64,000 bases of DNA from Paraburkholderia sp. (GCF_004298475.1 NZ_SCRP01000022.1:62001-126000); one strand, 5' to 3'. Positions 8,490 to 15,501 are shown, counted from the first letter of the stretch. Numbers and translations: made by a program. Notes: generated from the letters alone by a model not told the origin.

Positions 8490-9455
8490 TCACTGCAAGA
8501 TACCGAAGAGGTGCCTTGCAGTGTCGATCACGACAATCTTGTTGAGGAGGAGGGCGTTGCCTATTATTGCGGGAAATTTACTATCCGGTGACGTGTAAAT
8601 CTGACTAACGTTGAATTTGGCGCTTCCGATTTCGATAGGGGGGCTTGCCTGTTGTCTCCACAGCGTGATCGGCTTTTCCCACGCATTAACAATCAGCGTT
8701 TCATAATTTTGTCCACGGTGGTTTGTAATTTGAAATTTTTTCCATTCGCTCAACGGTAAATATAATTCCATTGCACTGCTTCCGGTATCGAACATGGCGT
8801 ATTGAATTGCTGCGCCAATTTTGAACGGGATGAAGATTTTGTTGCGTATATTTTTATATTCTGACTGATATGTCAGACAGGAGTGGTTTGGGTTTGAGCG
8901 GATTTCGTCAACTGTTTTCTCGGGAAGAAAATATATCTTTTTCGCAGGGAAATCGATAGCGACCGGCTGAGACGTGAAAAAATCGAGACCGAGCGTGCCA
9001 AGCGCTGGTAAAGGATTTTTTTTGTCAGCCCGCATGCCAAGAGATCTCATATAGTAGAACGGCATGTATCTCTTGTAAGAATCAGAAAAGGCGAGACAAA
9101 ATTCCACTGCATCAGCTTTGGTGTACTTCGCTCCAAGTTGTTCGATTACGGCATTTTCATAAAGGGGGCTTCGGGGGGTGCCGGTGTCTAGCTGGAATTT
9201 CACCTCGCGTCCTGACATTTCCTCTCTGGCTCTTATCATCATCGCCCCATGCTTGACGTAGAGGCTTCCCATTTTGCTCGCGCCCCATTCAAAGTCGATG
9301 CTTGGGGCATTGGCGAAGATCGATTTTTCGGCAGATTCCGCCGTCGAAAAATCATTCTTTACGGCTGCGAACGTGATATTGAAGCTGGTTATTGAGAGGG
9401 TGGCTGATAAAAATAAAATTTTTAATATGGTGTGAATTTCTGAGAGGTTTCTCAT
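8490..9455 (-). CDS. Exported two-lobed DTG aspartic peptidase, copy 1 (complete)
   Basis: A 321-residue protein with a signal peptide at residues 1-30 (hydrophobic ILKILFLSATLSI, likely cleavage after FAA). Active-site aspartates are D90 (FQLDTGTP) and D223 (AMFDTGSS), 133 residues apart, each with its own hydrophobic-Gly partner (LGTLGLDFF, AIIGNALLL). This is the pepsin/retropepsin fold with both lobes in one chain, uncommon in bacteria. Its ATG overlaps the stop of the radical SAM gene (ATGA at 9452-9455), which implies translational coupling. A role in cutting the adjacent precursor-like peptide is an inference from context. Confidence 0.82.
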   Translation of the reverse strand: MRNLSEIHTILKILFLSATLSITSFNITFAAVKNDFSTAESAEKSIFANAPSIDFEWGASKMGSLYVKHGAMMIRAREEMSGREVKFQLDTGTPRSPLYENAVIEQLGAKYTKADAVEFCLAFSDSYKRYMPFYYMRSLGMRADKKNPLPALGTLGLDFFTSQPVAIDFPAKKIYFLPEKTVDEIRSNPNHSCLTYQSEYKNIRNKIFIPFKIGAAIQYAMFDTGSSAMELYLPLSEWKKFQITNHRGQNYETLIVNAWEKPITLWRQQASPPIEIGSAKFNVSQIYTSPDSKFPAIIGNALLLNKIVVIDTARHLFGILQ

Positions 9456-10489
9456 TGCGCTGGTTTAATCGGTATAAAGTTAATTGCTTGTTCTTTCTCG
9501 GGGAATTTGTTTAGAGGGCATTCGAGCACCTCCGGGCTAAATGATTCAAATCCGCGCATCCATGAGCGCATCTTCGTTGCATCAAACCCAATTTTTCCAT
9601 TCGATGTAAGTTTTCCGACTATATTAAAATCATCGCTTAGTGCGATGGTGCATTTTGAAATTGACCCGTTAGATCGAATCAGTAATGAGTTTGGTTTAGA
9701 TGCGTAACAAATATAATTTCCCTGTTGCTTGAGTTCTCGCGGATTAAGCTTGCCATTCCGGTTAAGTCTCGGCTTAAATTTTGTAATGAGTTCCTCGCTA
9801 TGCAGGTGCTCCAAGGTATCGATTTCGGTGGCGTTCGGCCCACCGAAGTTGGATACGCGTTTGAACAGGACGCAGAATCTATCGTCTGATTCGATCAGTG
9901 GAGAGAGTGTTTCAATGAGATTTTCGATTGAGTCGACATTGTGTGGCAATAGATGAAGTCTGAGCAGAATCTTGAATCTCAAGTCGCTTTTTTTAAGTGC
10001 GAGAATATTTTCGAATATCCGCTCAAAGGTTCCGCGGCCAGATATGAGTTTTCGCGTTCTGTCGTGGCTCGCAGCGGTTCCATCGAGAGAAATTTGAAAT
10101 TCGCTTTGTTTGAGGTGAATTAATTCCTGTGCAACGGGCAGCGTCAGATTGAATCCATTCGTGGTGACTTGGCCAGGGAGGAGATTAACGTCGAATTTCT
10201 CGCAGATTTCATTTGCGTGGTGAGAGATTTCGAGCATGACGTCGAGGGCAAGGAGTGGCTCGCCTCCGAACCACCCCAAGCGTAAATTTTCAATATCCGC
10301 AGCCCGGTTTGTTATCAGATCTTTTATACCTGCAATTATTTCGGGTGTCATTTTTCCTGTGGAAAAATCTTCGTAGCAGTACGTGCATCTGAAGTTGCAT
10401 TGTTCAGTCGGAAAAATTGTTAATTCCAGGTTTCGATTGGAAAGTGCGGCTTGTATCGATTTTGAGGGGTATGATCTTTCTTCCATCAT
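9452..10489 (-). CDS. Radical SAM peptide-modifying enzyme (SPASM/twitch-like C-terminus)
   Basis: A 345-residue protein. C31-x3-C35-x2-C38 in EQCNFRCTYCYED binds the SAM-cleaving 4Fe-4S cluster. GGEP at 75-78 and QISLDGTAASHD are further radical SAM core motifs. The C-terminal third has further cysteines (YICYAS, SKCTIAL, LECPL) in a SPASM- or twitch-like arrangement that could bind a second cluster, as in RiPP maturases. I start at the ATG 10487-10489 rather than 75 nt upstream. It sits between the precursor-like gene and the peptidases and is coupled to copy 1 by ATGA. The modification made is unknown. Cyclophane (aromatic side-chain) crosslinking is a reasonable guess from the peptide. 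Confidence 0.87.
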   Translation of the reverse strand: MMEERSYPSKSIQAALSNRNLELTIFPTEQCNFRCTYCYEDFSTGKMTPEIIAGIKDLITNRAADIENLRLGWFGGEPLLALDVMLEISHHANEICEKFDVNLLPGQVTTNGFNLTLPVAQELIHLKQSEFQISLDGTAASHDRTRKLISGRGTFERIFENILALKKSDLRFKILLRLHLLPHNVDSIENLIETLSPLIESDDRFCVLFKRVSNFGGPNATEIDTLEHLHSEELITKFKPRLNRNGKLNPRELKQQGNYICYASKPNSLLIRSNGSISKCTIALSDDFNIVGKLTSNGKIGFDATKMRSWMRGFESFSPEVLECPLNKFPEKEQAINFIPIKPAQ

Positions 10490-10500
10490 GTTTTTTGTGC

Positions 10501-10530
10501 GAAGACTCGCTGCGAATGCCGCGAGTCTTC
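10501..10530. promoter_or_regulatory. Perfect 10-bp stem-loop between precursor-like gene and maturase
   Basis: GAAGACTCGC (10501-10510) and GCGAGTCTTC (10521-10530) are exact inverted repeats around a 10-nt loop, in the gap between the precursor-like stop and the radical SAM start. On the transcript strand the stem is followed by GCACAAAAAAC rather than a T-run, so it is not a textbook terminator. RiPP operons often carry a hairpin here that protects the precursor message or lowers maturase expression. That role is inferred. Confidence 0.6.
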
Positions 10531-10567
10531 CGGGAAATTTAGAATGATTAACCGACGGCGCCACAGA

Positions 10568-10837
10568 TTATCTTGTGCAAGTTCCGTTGGCAGGAATCAG
10601 ATCCCAAAACCTATCCAATCCACCACTCAATCCATCATTGAATCCATTACCAGCATTTCCATAACCCATTCCACTATTCCATCCACCCGGATCCCGCGCC
10701 TTCTCATCCTCGTCCTCACCCGTGTAAGGGTTCAATGATGCACCTGACACAAGCTCAAGAAGTAGCGGATCATCGATGACGATCATCCGGCCGTGGCAGT
10801 CGAAATTGATCGCGTTAATATCTAATTTCTTTTTCAC
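10568..10837 (-). CDS. Candidate RiPP precursor peptide, glycine-rich
   Basis: An 89-residue peptide with two parts. Residues 1-33 resemble a leader: charged MKKKLDINAINFD, then DDPLLLELVSGA, which ends like a double-glycine-type leader. Residues 34-89 begin acidic (GEDEDEKARD), then turn Gly/Asn/aromatic-rich, with aromatic-X-X units W53-N-S, Y59-G-N, F66-N-D and F77-W-D, and end NGTCTR. Radical SAM maturases of the cyclophane-forming type act on such aromatic-X-Asn/Asp/Ser units. I start at GTG 10835-10837, which has an AGGAA site 6 nt upstream. A TTG at 10868-10870 overlapping the Fic stop is the alternative. Function is inferred from composition and neighbours. Confidence 0.7.
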   Translation of the reverse strand: MKKKLDINAINFDCHGRMIVIDDPLLLELVSGASLNPYTGEDEDEKARDPGGWNSGMGYGNAGNGFNDGLSGGLDRFWDLIPANGTCTR

Positions 10838-10866
10838 TTGAGTTTCCTGTAGAAAAATCGGCCGTT

Positions 10867-11919
10867 TCAAATTTGATTTCGCGTCGGCCGAGATCGCGAA
10901 ATTGCAAATCTCTTCATCAAAACATCTTTTAGCGGGCTGATGTTTCCGGCTCTGGCGTGGAAAAACACGTAATAATTTTCTGATCTGGTCAAATCTCCAA
11001 TGTCAATTGGGTCGCCAATTTCCTGCGTGTAATCGAACAGGAATTTTCTTGTGATGCGGCCATTTCCGTTGAAAAACGGATGTATCGAATTGAGGTCTGA
11101 GAAAGTCTATGCCACAATCTCGGCGAGTTGGGTTGTCTCAAGGTGCTTTAGTTCTTCAGGGCGTTTGAGATTCTCGAATAACTGCTCGAGTAACGAGTCA
11201 ATCCTGTGTGGAGCCGCGAACGGCAGATTATTACGTGTTGCGGAGTTACTTCGAAAAATTCCGGCTTGATTGTCGAAATGTTTAAAATACGCTGAGTGTA
11301 TTGACTGTAAATACTCTTTGCAGAAGCGCGGGTAGAGATTTTTTATCGCTGGATCGAGGATGTGCGCTTCTATCGAGGTTCTTTTGTAATGAATGTACAC
11401 ATCTATCGATGTGTGGCTTGCATCGATCACTCCAGTTGACGGCAGATTTTCAAAATTTCCAGATTCGTTTTTTAGCGTGTAAAAATGGGGTGTGCTCGGG
11501 AGTGCTGGAATGATTTTTCCAGTTTTGTTTTTGTGTATTAAATACGTTTCGGCAAAATCTGAGAAATCTGCTTGTTCCGCAATGGTTTTCCCTTCGTTGG
11601 GGCGATATATGACAACTGGCATCTCTACGCTGCGAGCATCGACCAAAGCCCCGCTGATATTTTTATTTATAAGCAAATAGAGCCCGGGGCTGGATTCTGG
11701 ATCTATTTCGTCTATGCTTACTTTATTAAGCTGAAGCCCGAGAGATTCGGCGATGTGAAAATAAAGATCCTCGCGATTACCAGATTTCCCGACAGGGTAG
11801 ATGGTCAGCAACTCCGCCTCGGAAACGTCTATACCATGCAGGCGGGCGCCCATAGCGATGCAATATATCGGGCTCAGATAGAGTTCTGCCGTAGGTAAGA
11901 AAATTCGCTTCATTTTCAT
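10867..11919 (-). pseudogene. C39-like domain/Fic domain fusion interrupted by in-frame TAG
   Basis: Read through, the frame gives 350 residues. Residues 1-120 resemble the catalytically dead C39-like domain of type I secretion ABC proteins (LSPIYCIAMGARLHGIDVSE, then a GLYLLI strand and an ETYLIHKNK end). From about residue 190 a Fic fold follows (HSAYFKHFDNQAGIFR and onward). TAG at 11107-11109 stops translation after QLAEIVA. The next 79 codons, in the same frame, hold the Fic motif HPFFNGNGR and the rest of the fold, ending at TGA 10867-10869. The usual acidic residue of HPFx(D/E)GNGR is Asn. The start has a CGGAGG site. It is either a pseudogene, a product truncated before the Fic motif, or a readthrough case. 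Confidence 0.72.
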
Positions 11920-12081
11920 CCACAGCCTCCGTTCGGTTTTTGTAGGCTATGGGTTTTGCATGAAAGCATTATGAAAGAATTGTCGGGAATGCTGACAAGC
12001 TAGCCGAACTAGCACTTGTGGTCGTCGCATGAGCGCGGTGAACGCCAAACCCAGAAAGCGAACAACACTGAGCGTGGAGCG

Positions 12082-12156
12082 ATGTATGGAGCAGATGGTT
12101 ACACCGAGGCGATGTTCACCGTGGCGAAGCTGGATGACTTCGTGCCTGCCAACTAG
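12082..12156 (+). pseudogene. Transposase N-terminal fragment (IS5/IS1182-like)
   Basis: A 24-codon ORF, MYGADGYTEAMFTVAKLDDF followed by VPAN and TAG. It matches the start of IS5/IS1182-type transposases, whose N-termini read like MxGADxFTESLFTxxxLDDFVP. Nothing of the catalytic part remains. It is probably an insertion-sequence scar at the edge of the acquired AT-rich operon. Exact IS family uncertain. Confidence 0.55.
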
Positions 12157-12170
12157 CGAAACCATTTTTC

Positions 12171-12222
12171 CACCCATTTCCACCCATTTCCCGGTAGTTA
12201 AATAAATGGGTGTAAATGGGTG
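12171..12222. promoter_or_regulatory. Symmetric double-repeat operator upstream of fic
   Basis: CACCCATTT occurs at 12171-12179 and 12181-12189. Its reverse complement AAATGGGTG occurs at 12204-12212 and 12214-12222. Within each arm the copies are 10 bp apart, one helical turn. The array ends 12 bp before the fic ATG and spans its promoter, so a bound dimer or tetramer should repress. The Fic protein itself ends in a winged helix and is the likely binder (inference). Confidence 0.72.
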
Positions 12223-12234
12223 TAGTATCGGTTC

Positions 12235-13284
12235 ATGTTCCGAACCGACACCCTGCAGATCACACCGGAAGTCTTGCGCCTGATTGCCCGGATCGAGGAA
12301 TTCAAGGGCGCATGGCGTGCCTTGGGCACGCTCGCACCTGACCGGCTATCGGCCTTGCGGCGCGTCGCGACCATCGAGAGCATCGGTTCGTCCACCCGCA
12401 TCGAGGGCAGCAAGTTGAACGACCGCGACGTCGAGCGCCTGCTATCCAGCCTCGCCATCAAGCAGTTCGAGACGCGCGACGAGCAGGAGGTGGCGGGTTA
12501 TGCCGAGGTGATGGACTTGATGTTTCAGGCGTGGGAAAACATCCCATTCAACGAGAACCATATCAAGCAGCTCCACCAGATTCTGCTGCAGTACAGCCAG
12601 AAGGACGAGCGGCACCGGGGTCACTACAAGACCAGTTCCAACAGCGTCGCGGCCTTCGACGAAAACGGCGTGCAGATCGGCATCGTGTTCGAGACGGCTG
12701 CACCGTTCGACACGCCGCGTCTGATGGCGGAACTGGTGCAATGGGTAAGTGACGAGCGCGAGAAGGCGCACCTGCACCCGCTGCTCGTCATCGCTGTTTT
12801 CGTGGTTGTGTTCCTGGAAATCCATCCGTTCCAGGACGGCAACGGCCGGCTCAGCCGGGTGCTGACAACCTTGTTGCTGCTTCAGGCAGGCTATGCCTAT
12901 GTCCCGTATAGCTCGCTGGAAAGCGTGGTCGAGGTGAACAAGGAAGCCTACTACCTCGCACTACGTCAGACGCAGGGCACGATCCGCGCCGATGCACCCA
13001 ACTGGCAGCCGTGGCTACTGTTCTTTCTGCGTTCGCTGGCGGAGCAGGTACGGCGGCTTGAGAAGAAGGTCGAGCGCGAGAAGATCGTACTGGCCTCACT
13101 GCCCGCGCTGTCCTTGCAGATTGTCGAGTTCGCCCGTGAGCATGGCCGCATCACGATGGCCGAGGCGATCAAGCTGACAGGCAGCAATCGCAACACCTTG
13201 AAGCAGCACTTCCGCGATCTGATCGAGCGCGGACATCTTGAGCTGCACGGCAGTGGGCGTGGCGTCTGGTATGGACTGAAGTGA
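12235..13284 (+). CDS. Fic family protein, class II, with C-terminal winged helix
   Basis: A 349-residue protein. The inhibitory helix motif SSTRIEG at about residues 56-62 precedes the Fic core, making it class II. The catalytic loop HPFQDGNGR (about 201-209) is intact, so AMP transfer from ATP to a hydroxyl side chain is expected. The C-terminal ~80 residues form a helix-turn-helix (ITMAEAIKLTGSNRNTLKQH). The target is unknown. The symmetric operator directly upstream suggests autoregulation. It is GC-rich, unlike the operon to its left, and is not the missing half of the broken Fic gene there. Confidence 0.9.
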   Translation: MFRTDTLQITPEVLRLIARIEEFKGAWRALGTLAPDRLSALRRVATIESIGSSTRIEGSKLNDRDVERLLSSLAIKQFETRDEQEVAGYAEVMDLMFQAWENIPFNENHIKQLHQILLQYSQKDERHRGHYKTSSNSVAAFDENGVQIGIVFETAAPFDTPRLMAELVQWVSDEREKAHLHPLLVIAVFVVVFLEIHPFQDGNGRLSRVLTTLLLLQAGYAYVPYSSLESVVEVNKEAYYLALRQTQGTIRADAPNWQPWLLFFLRSLAEQVRRLEKKVEREKIVLASLPALSLQIVEFAREHGRITMAEAIKLTGSNRNTLKQHFRDLIERGHLELHGSGRGVWYGLK

Positions 13285-13665
13285 GTTACACGCGTGCGAA
13301 CTTGCGGCCGACTGTCCTGGTGGAAAAAGCCTGATTGGCCATGGGTGCCATCATGGTGGCTATCGCCGGGCTTATCCTGGGCTGGGACGACAAAACCATC
13401 GAAGCCTGGCTGGTGAGTCATTCACCCGCCTGGCTCACTGCACTGACCAACCATTTTTGACCCTCTTATCCGGACATCTTCAAAGCGCCTTCCTGCGCGC
13501 AAAAATCAAGTCAATTTTCGCAAGCTCGCTACCCTTGCTGTCTGCGCCCCAGTAAACGGATAGCAACCCGGACGCACTTTTCTTCATTTTCGGCGAACCG
13601 TTTTGCCTGGTGGATGCCTCCTAGTCTGCGAGGGCCGTCCTCAATCACCGACAAAGGAAAGTGCC
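13285..13665. other. Region with degraded coding remnants
   Basis: About 380 bases between fic and the DUF2892 gene. The only ORF with protein-like content is the 39-codon remnant at 13341-13460. The remainder includes an AT-richer stretch (13480-13600) that could hold the promoter for the DUF2892/sigma operon, but I see no clear boxes. Confidence 0.35.
13341..13460 (+). pseudogene. Membrane-protein C-terminal remnant
   Basis: A 39-codon ORF with one transmembrane helix (MGAIMVAIAGLILGW) and a tail DDKTIEAWLVSHSP and onward, then TGA. An in-frame TGA lies just upstream at 13332-13334. It looks like the C-terminal end of a larger membrane protein (a CcdA/thioredoxin-associated protein is possible) left after a deletion. 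It has no recognisable ribosome site. The parent family is a guess. Confidence 0.3.
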
Positions 13666-13875
13666 ATGTTCTATGTCAAGAACGTGCCGAACTGGGAGCG
13701 CGTCCTGCGCGTCATCATGGGCCTGATGAGCCTGGGCTTTGCCGTCATGAACCGGGGTGGTTCAAGCCTGGCCATCGGCGCGGGCATCGTGGGCGCGATA
13801 CTGGCCATGAGCGGCCTGATCGGCTTTTGCCCCATGTGTGCGATGGTGGGGCGCAAACTGGACAAGGGGCACTAA
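13666..13875 (+). CDS. DUF2892 (YgaP-like) inner-membrane protein
   Basis: A 69-residue protein MFYVKNVPNWERVLRVIMG and onward, with two transmembrane helices and a CPMC pair near the C-terminus (GFCPMCAMVG). This is the DUF2892/YgaP membrane module, often found with rhodanese or thiol-redox proteins. I start at the ATG at 13666, preceded by AAGGAAAG. It ends 3 nt before the sigma factor gene, so the two are one operon. Confidence 0.85.
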   Translation: MFYVKNVPNWERVLRVIMGLMSLGFAVMNRGGSSLAIGAGIVGAILAMSGLIGFCPMCAMVGRKLDKGH

Positions 13876-13878
13876 GCC

Positions 13879-14433
13879 ATGGCAACGAGCAGGGTCGAGC
13901 GGGACAACTTGATACTGGCTGCCCAGACGGGAGACCCTGCTGCTATCTCACGTCTGCTCGCCGTATGTCAGGCCGACGCCCGGCGTTACGCATACAAGCA
14001 CTGCCACGCCAGCGATGTCGACGATGCCGTGCAAGAGTCGCTTCTTGTCATTTCGCGTAAGGTGAAGGGTCTCAAGGCAGCCGCTGCGTTCTCGGCCTGG
14101 CTGTTCACAGTCATCAAGCGTGAATGCCACAGGCTTCAACGGATGATGTTCCGGCACGACCCATTGCCGGAAGAGGCTGCTGAGGAGTTGCTCGCCCGCC
14201 GAAGCGACGACGCGCTACGCGTGGACCTCGCCAACGCCCTGGAATCGTTGCCCGCGCACTACCTGGAAGTCGTGCTGCTACGCGATTTCGAAGAGTTGAC
14301 GATTGCCGAGATTGCGGAGCGTCTGGGCGAGCCGCAGGGCGCGGTCAAAAGCCGGTTGCATCGCGCGCGGGAGCTGGTGCGCGAATACATGCTGGGCCCA
14401 GACCCCGCTCCGCGTGAGGGTGGCAAGAGGTGA
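13879..14433 (+). CDS. ECF-type RNA polymerase sigma factor
   Basis: A 184-residue protein. Region 2 is recognisable at residues 12-75 (DVDDAVQESLLVISRKVKG, FSAWLFTVIKRECHR). Region 4 is at about 110-165 (ALESLPAHYLEVVLLRDFEELTIAEIAERL and QGAVKSRLHRARELV). It is a two-domain ECF sigma factor without the C-terminal SnoaL-like extension of ECF41. No anti-sigma gene is adjacent. The next gene encodes a CMD/AhpD-like protein, and redox-responsive ECF factors often control such genes, so it is a likely target. Confidence 0.9.
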   Translation: MATSRVERDNLILAAQTGDPAAISRLLAVCQADARRYAYKHCHASDVDDAVQESLLVISRKVKGLKAAAAFSAWLFTVIKRECHRLQRMMFRHDPLPEEAAEELLARRSDDALRVDLANALESLPAHYLEVVLLRDFEELTIAEIAERLGEPQGAVKSRLHRARELVREYMLGPDPAPREGGKR

Positions 14434-14513
14434 ACGCGTGAGCAATCCCGATCCGGCTCGACTGACCGCGATTGAAATTCTGTAATCCTATTTTTCTCAT
14501 CGATGGAGATGAC

Positions 14514-15074
14514 ATGCCCTACATCAAAACGCTTGCCCCTGTTGACCATGCATCTGCAGAAGGCAAGCAGAAAGAGATCCTGGACACGGCTCGCAAACAG
14601 GTTGGTTTCATCCCCAACATGTATGCCAACATGGCCAATGTTCCGGCGGTTCTCGACACGTATCTGCACGGCTACGGACTGTTCCGGGGGGAGTCCGGCT
14701 TTTCCCCGGCTGAGCAGGAGGTTGTGTTTCTGGCCGTGAGCCAGATTAATGGCTGCGCCTATTGCACGGCAGCTCACAGCATGATTGCCGACAAGATGTC
14801 GGGAGTGCCCGCTCCGGTCCTGCAGGCCATTCGCAACAGCCAACCTATCCCCGATGCCAGGCTGGCAGCGCTGTTCGGTCTGACTCAAGACATCGTTCGT
14901 ACGCTCGGCCAACCGGGCGAAGACAAGGTCGCCGCCTTTCTCGATGCCGGCTATAAGGAGCAGGATATGCTCTACATCATCCTGGCCGTCTCCGTTAAGG
15001 TTCTGAGCAATTACTCCAATCACGCATTCGGGACCGAAGTCGATTCGAGATTTTCGGCTTACAAGGTGAGTTGA
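14514..15074 (+). CDS. Carboxymuconolactone decarboxylase/AhpD-like peroxidase family protein
   Basis: A 186-residue protein with the AhpD-type redox motif CAYCTAAHS at about residues 81-89 and the helical CMD fold. The Cys-x2-Cys-x3-His centre is that of alkylhydroperoxidase-like members, which reduce peroxides, rather than of the ring-lactone decarboxylase. I start at the ATG at 14514 with a GGAG site 5 nt upstream. It probably belongs to the regulon of the sigma factor just before it. Confidence 0.87.
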   Translation: MPYIKTLAPVDHASAEGKQKEILDTARKQVGFIPNMYANMANVPAVLDTYLHGYGLFRGESGFSPAEQEVVFLAVSQINGCAYCTAAHSMIADKMSGVPAPVLQAIRNSQPIPDARLAALFGLTQDIVRTLGQPGEDKVAAFLDAGYKEQDMLYIILAVSVKVLSNYSNHAFGTEVDSRFSAYKVS

Positions 15075-15220
15075 CGCCGTCGCCGGAATTGCGGCCTGGT
15101 GGCGCGCGATGTGCACGCGATGTGCACGCGATGGGCACGCGTTGAGAACGCATTGATTGCGCGCACTGCGGACATGGGAAAGCGGCCCCGGTGGGGCCGC
15201 CGAAAAGTGACAGGCAAAGA

Positions 15221-15256
15221 AAAAGCCGCTGAACCTTGTGGAACAGCGGCTTTTTT
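15221..15256 (-). terminator. Rho-independent terminator, probably of the displaced tRNA gene
   Basis: The stem AAAAGCCGCTG (15221-15231) pairs with CAGCGGCTTTT (15244-15254), followed by TT; it can work in both directions. It lies just beyond a CCA-like tRNA 3' end read on the reverse strand, so its primary role was probably to end that tRNA transcript. It may also end the CMD gene transcript from the left. Confidence 0.75.
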
Positions 15257-15261
15257 ACAAC

Positions 15262-15279
15262 TGGTGGCGAATCAGGGAT
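15262..15279 (-). repeat. Candidate att site (18-bp tRNA 3'-end fragment)
   Basis: On the reverse strand these 18 bases read ATCCCTGATTCGCCACCA. That is the form of a tRNA 3' end: T-loop tail, CCCTG T-stem half, seven-base acceptor strand, discriminator A and encoded CCA. The next bases do not continue as TTCGAA, so only a fragment is present. Integrases that target tRNA genes leave such a fragment at the end of the element away from the intact tRNA. The integrase lies at the right edge of the window, as expected. The tRNA identity is not resolved. Confidence 0.6.
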
Positions 15280-15501
15280 ACGCCAGAGACGACGAAAAGC
15301 CAAATGAAATCAGTAGGTTATGGTGGGCGTGGCCCGGGATCGCATTTGGAGTTGTCGCGGGAAATCGCCACCATATTCAGCCCAGACAGTATAACCGCAT
15401 GTCGCTGCCGGGTGTCCGCGATGCGTTTTCCAGGCGATAACGACGTCGATCGGCGGATACTGCACGAGGCGTTGAGCACCTGTGCTCATCCCTCGATCGA
15501 T

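Larger units (their letters stand above)
11920..12234. other. Junction region with transposase remnant and Fic operator
   Basis: About 315 bases between the AT-rich RiPP-like operon and the rightward fic gene. It contains a short transposase N-terminal fragment (12082-12156) and the repeat operator (12171-12222). GC content rises again across this stretch, so it marks the right edge of the acquired segment. Confidence 0.55.
15075..15501. other. Intergenic region: terminator, att site and element left end
   Basis: It contains the stem-loop at 15221-15256 and the tRNA 3'-end-like sequence at 15262-15279. From about 15280 to 15501 I see no gene. This stretch lies between the att site and the leftward Abi_C gene and forms the left end of the integrated element. 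Confidence 0.5.

Noticed and set aside
10867..13284. Idea that the broken Fic gene and the fic gene at 12235 are halves of one gene
   Set aside because: They are on opposite strands, differ in GC content and class, and each has its own Fic motif.
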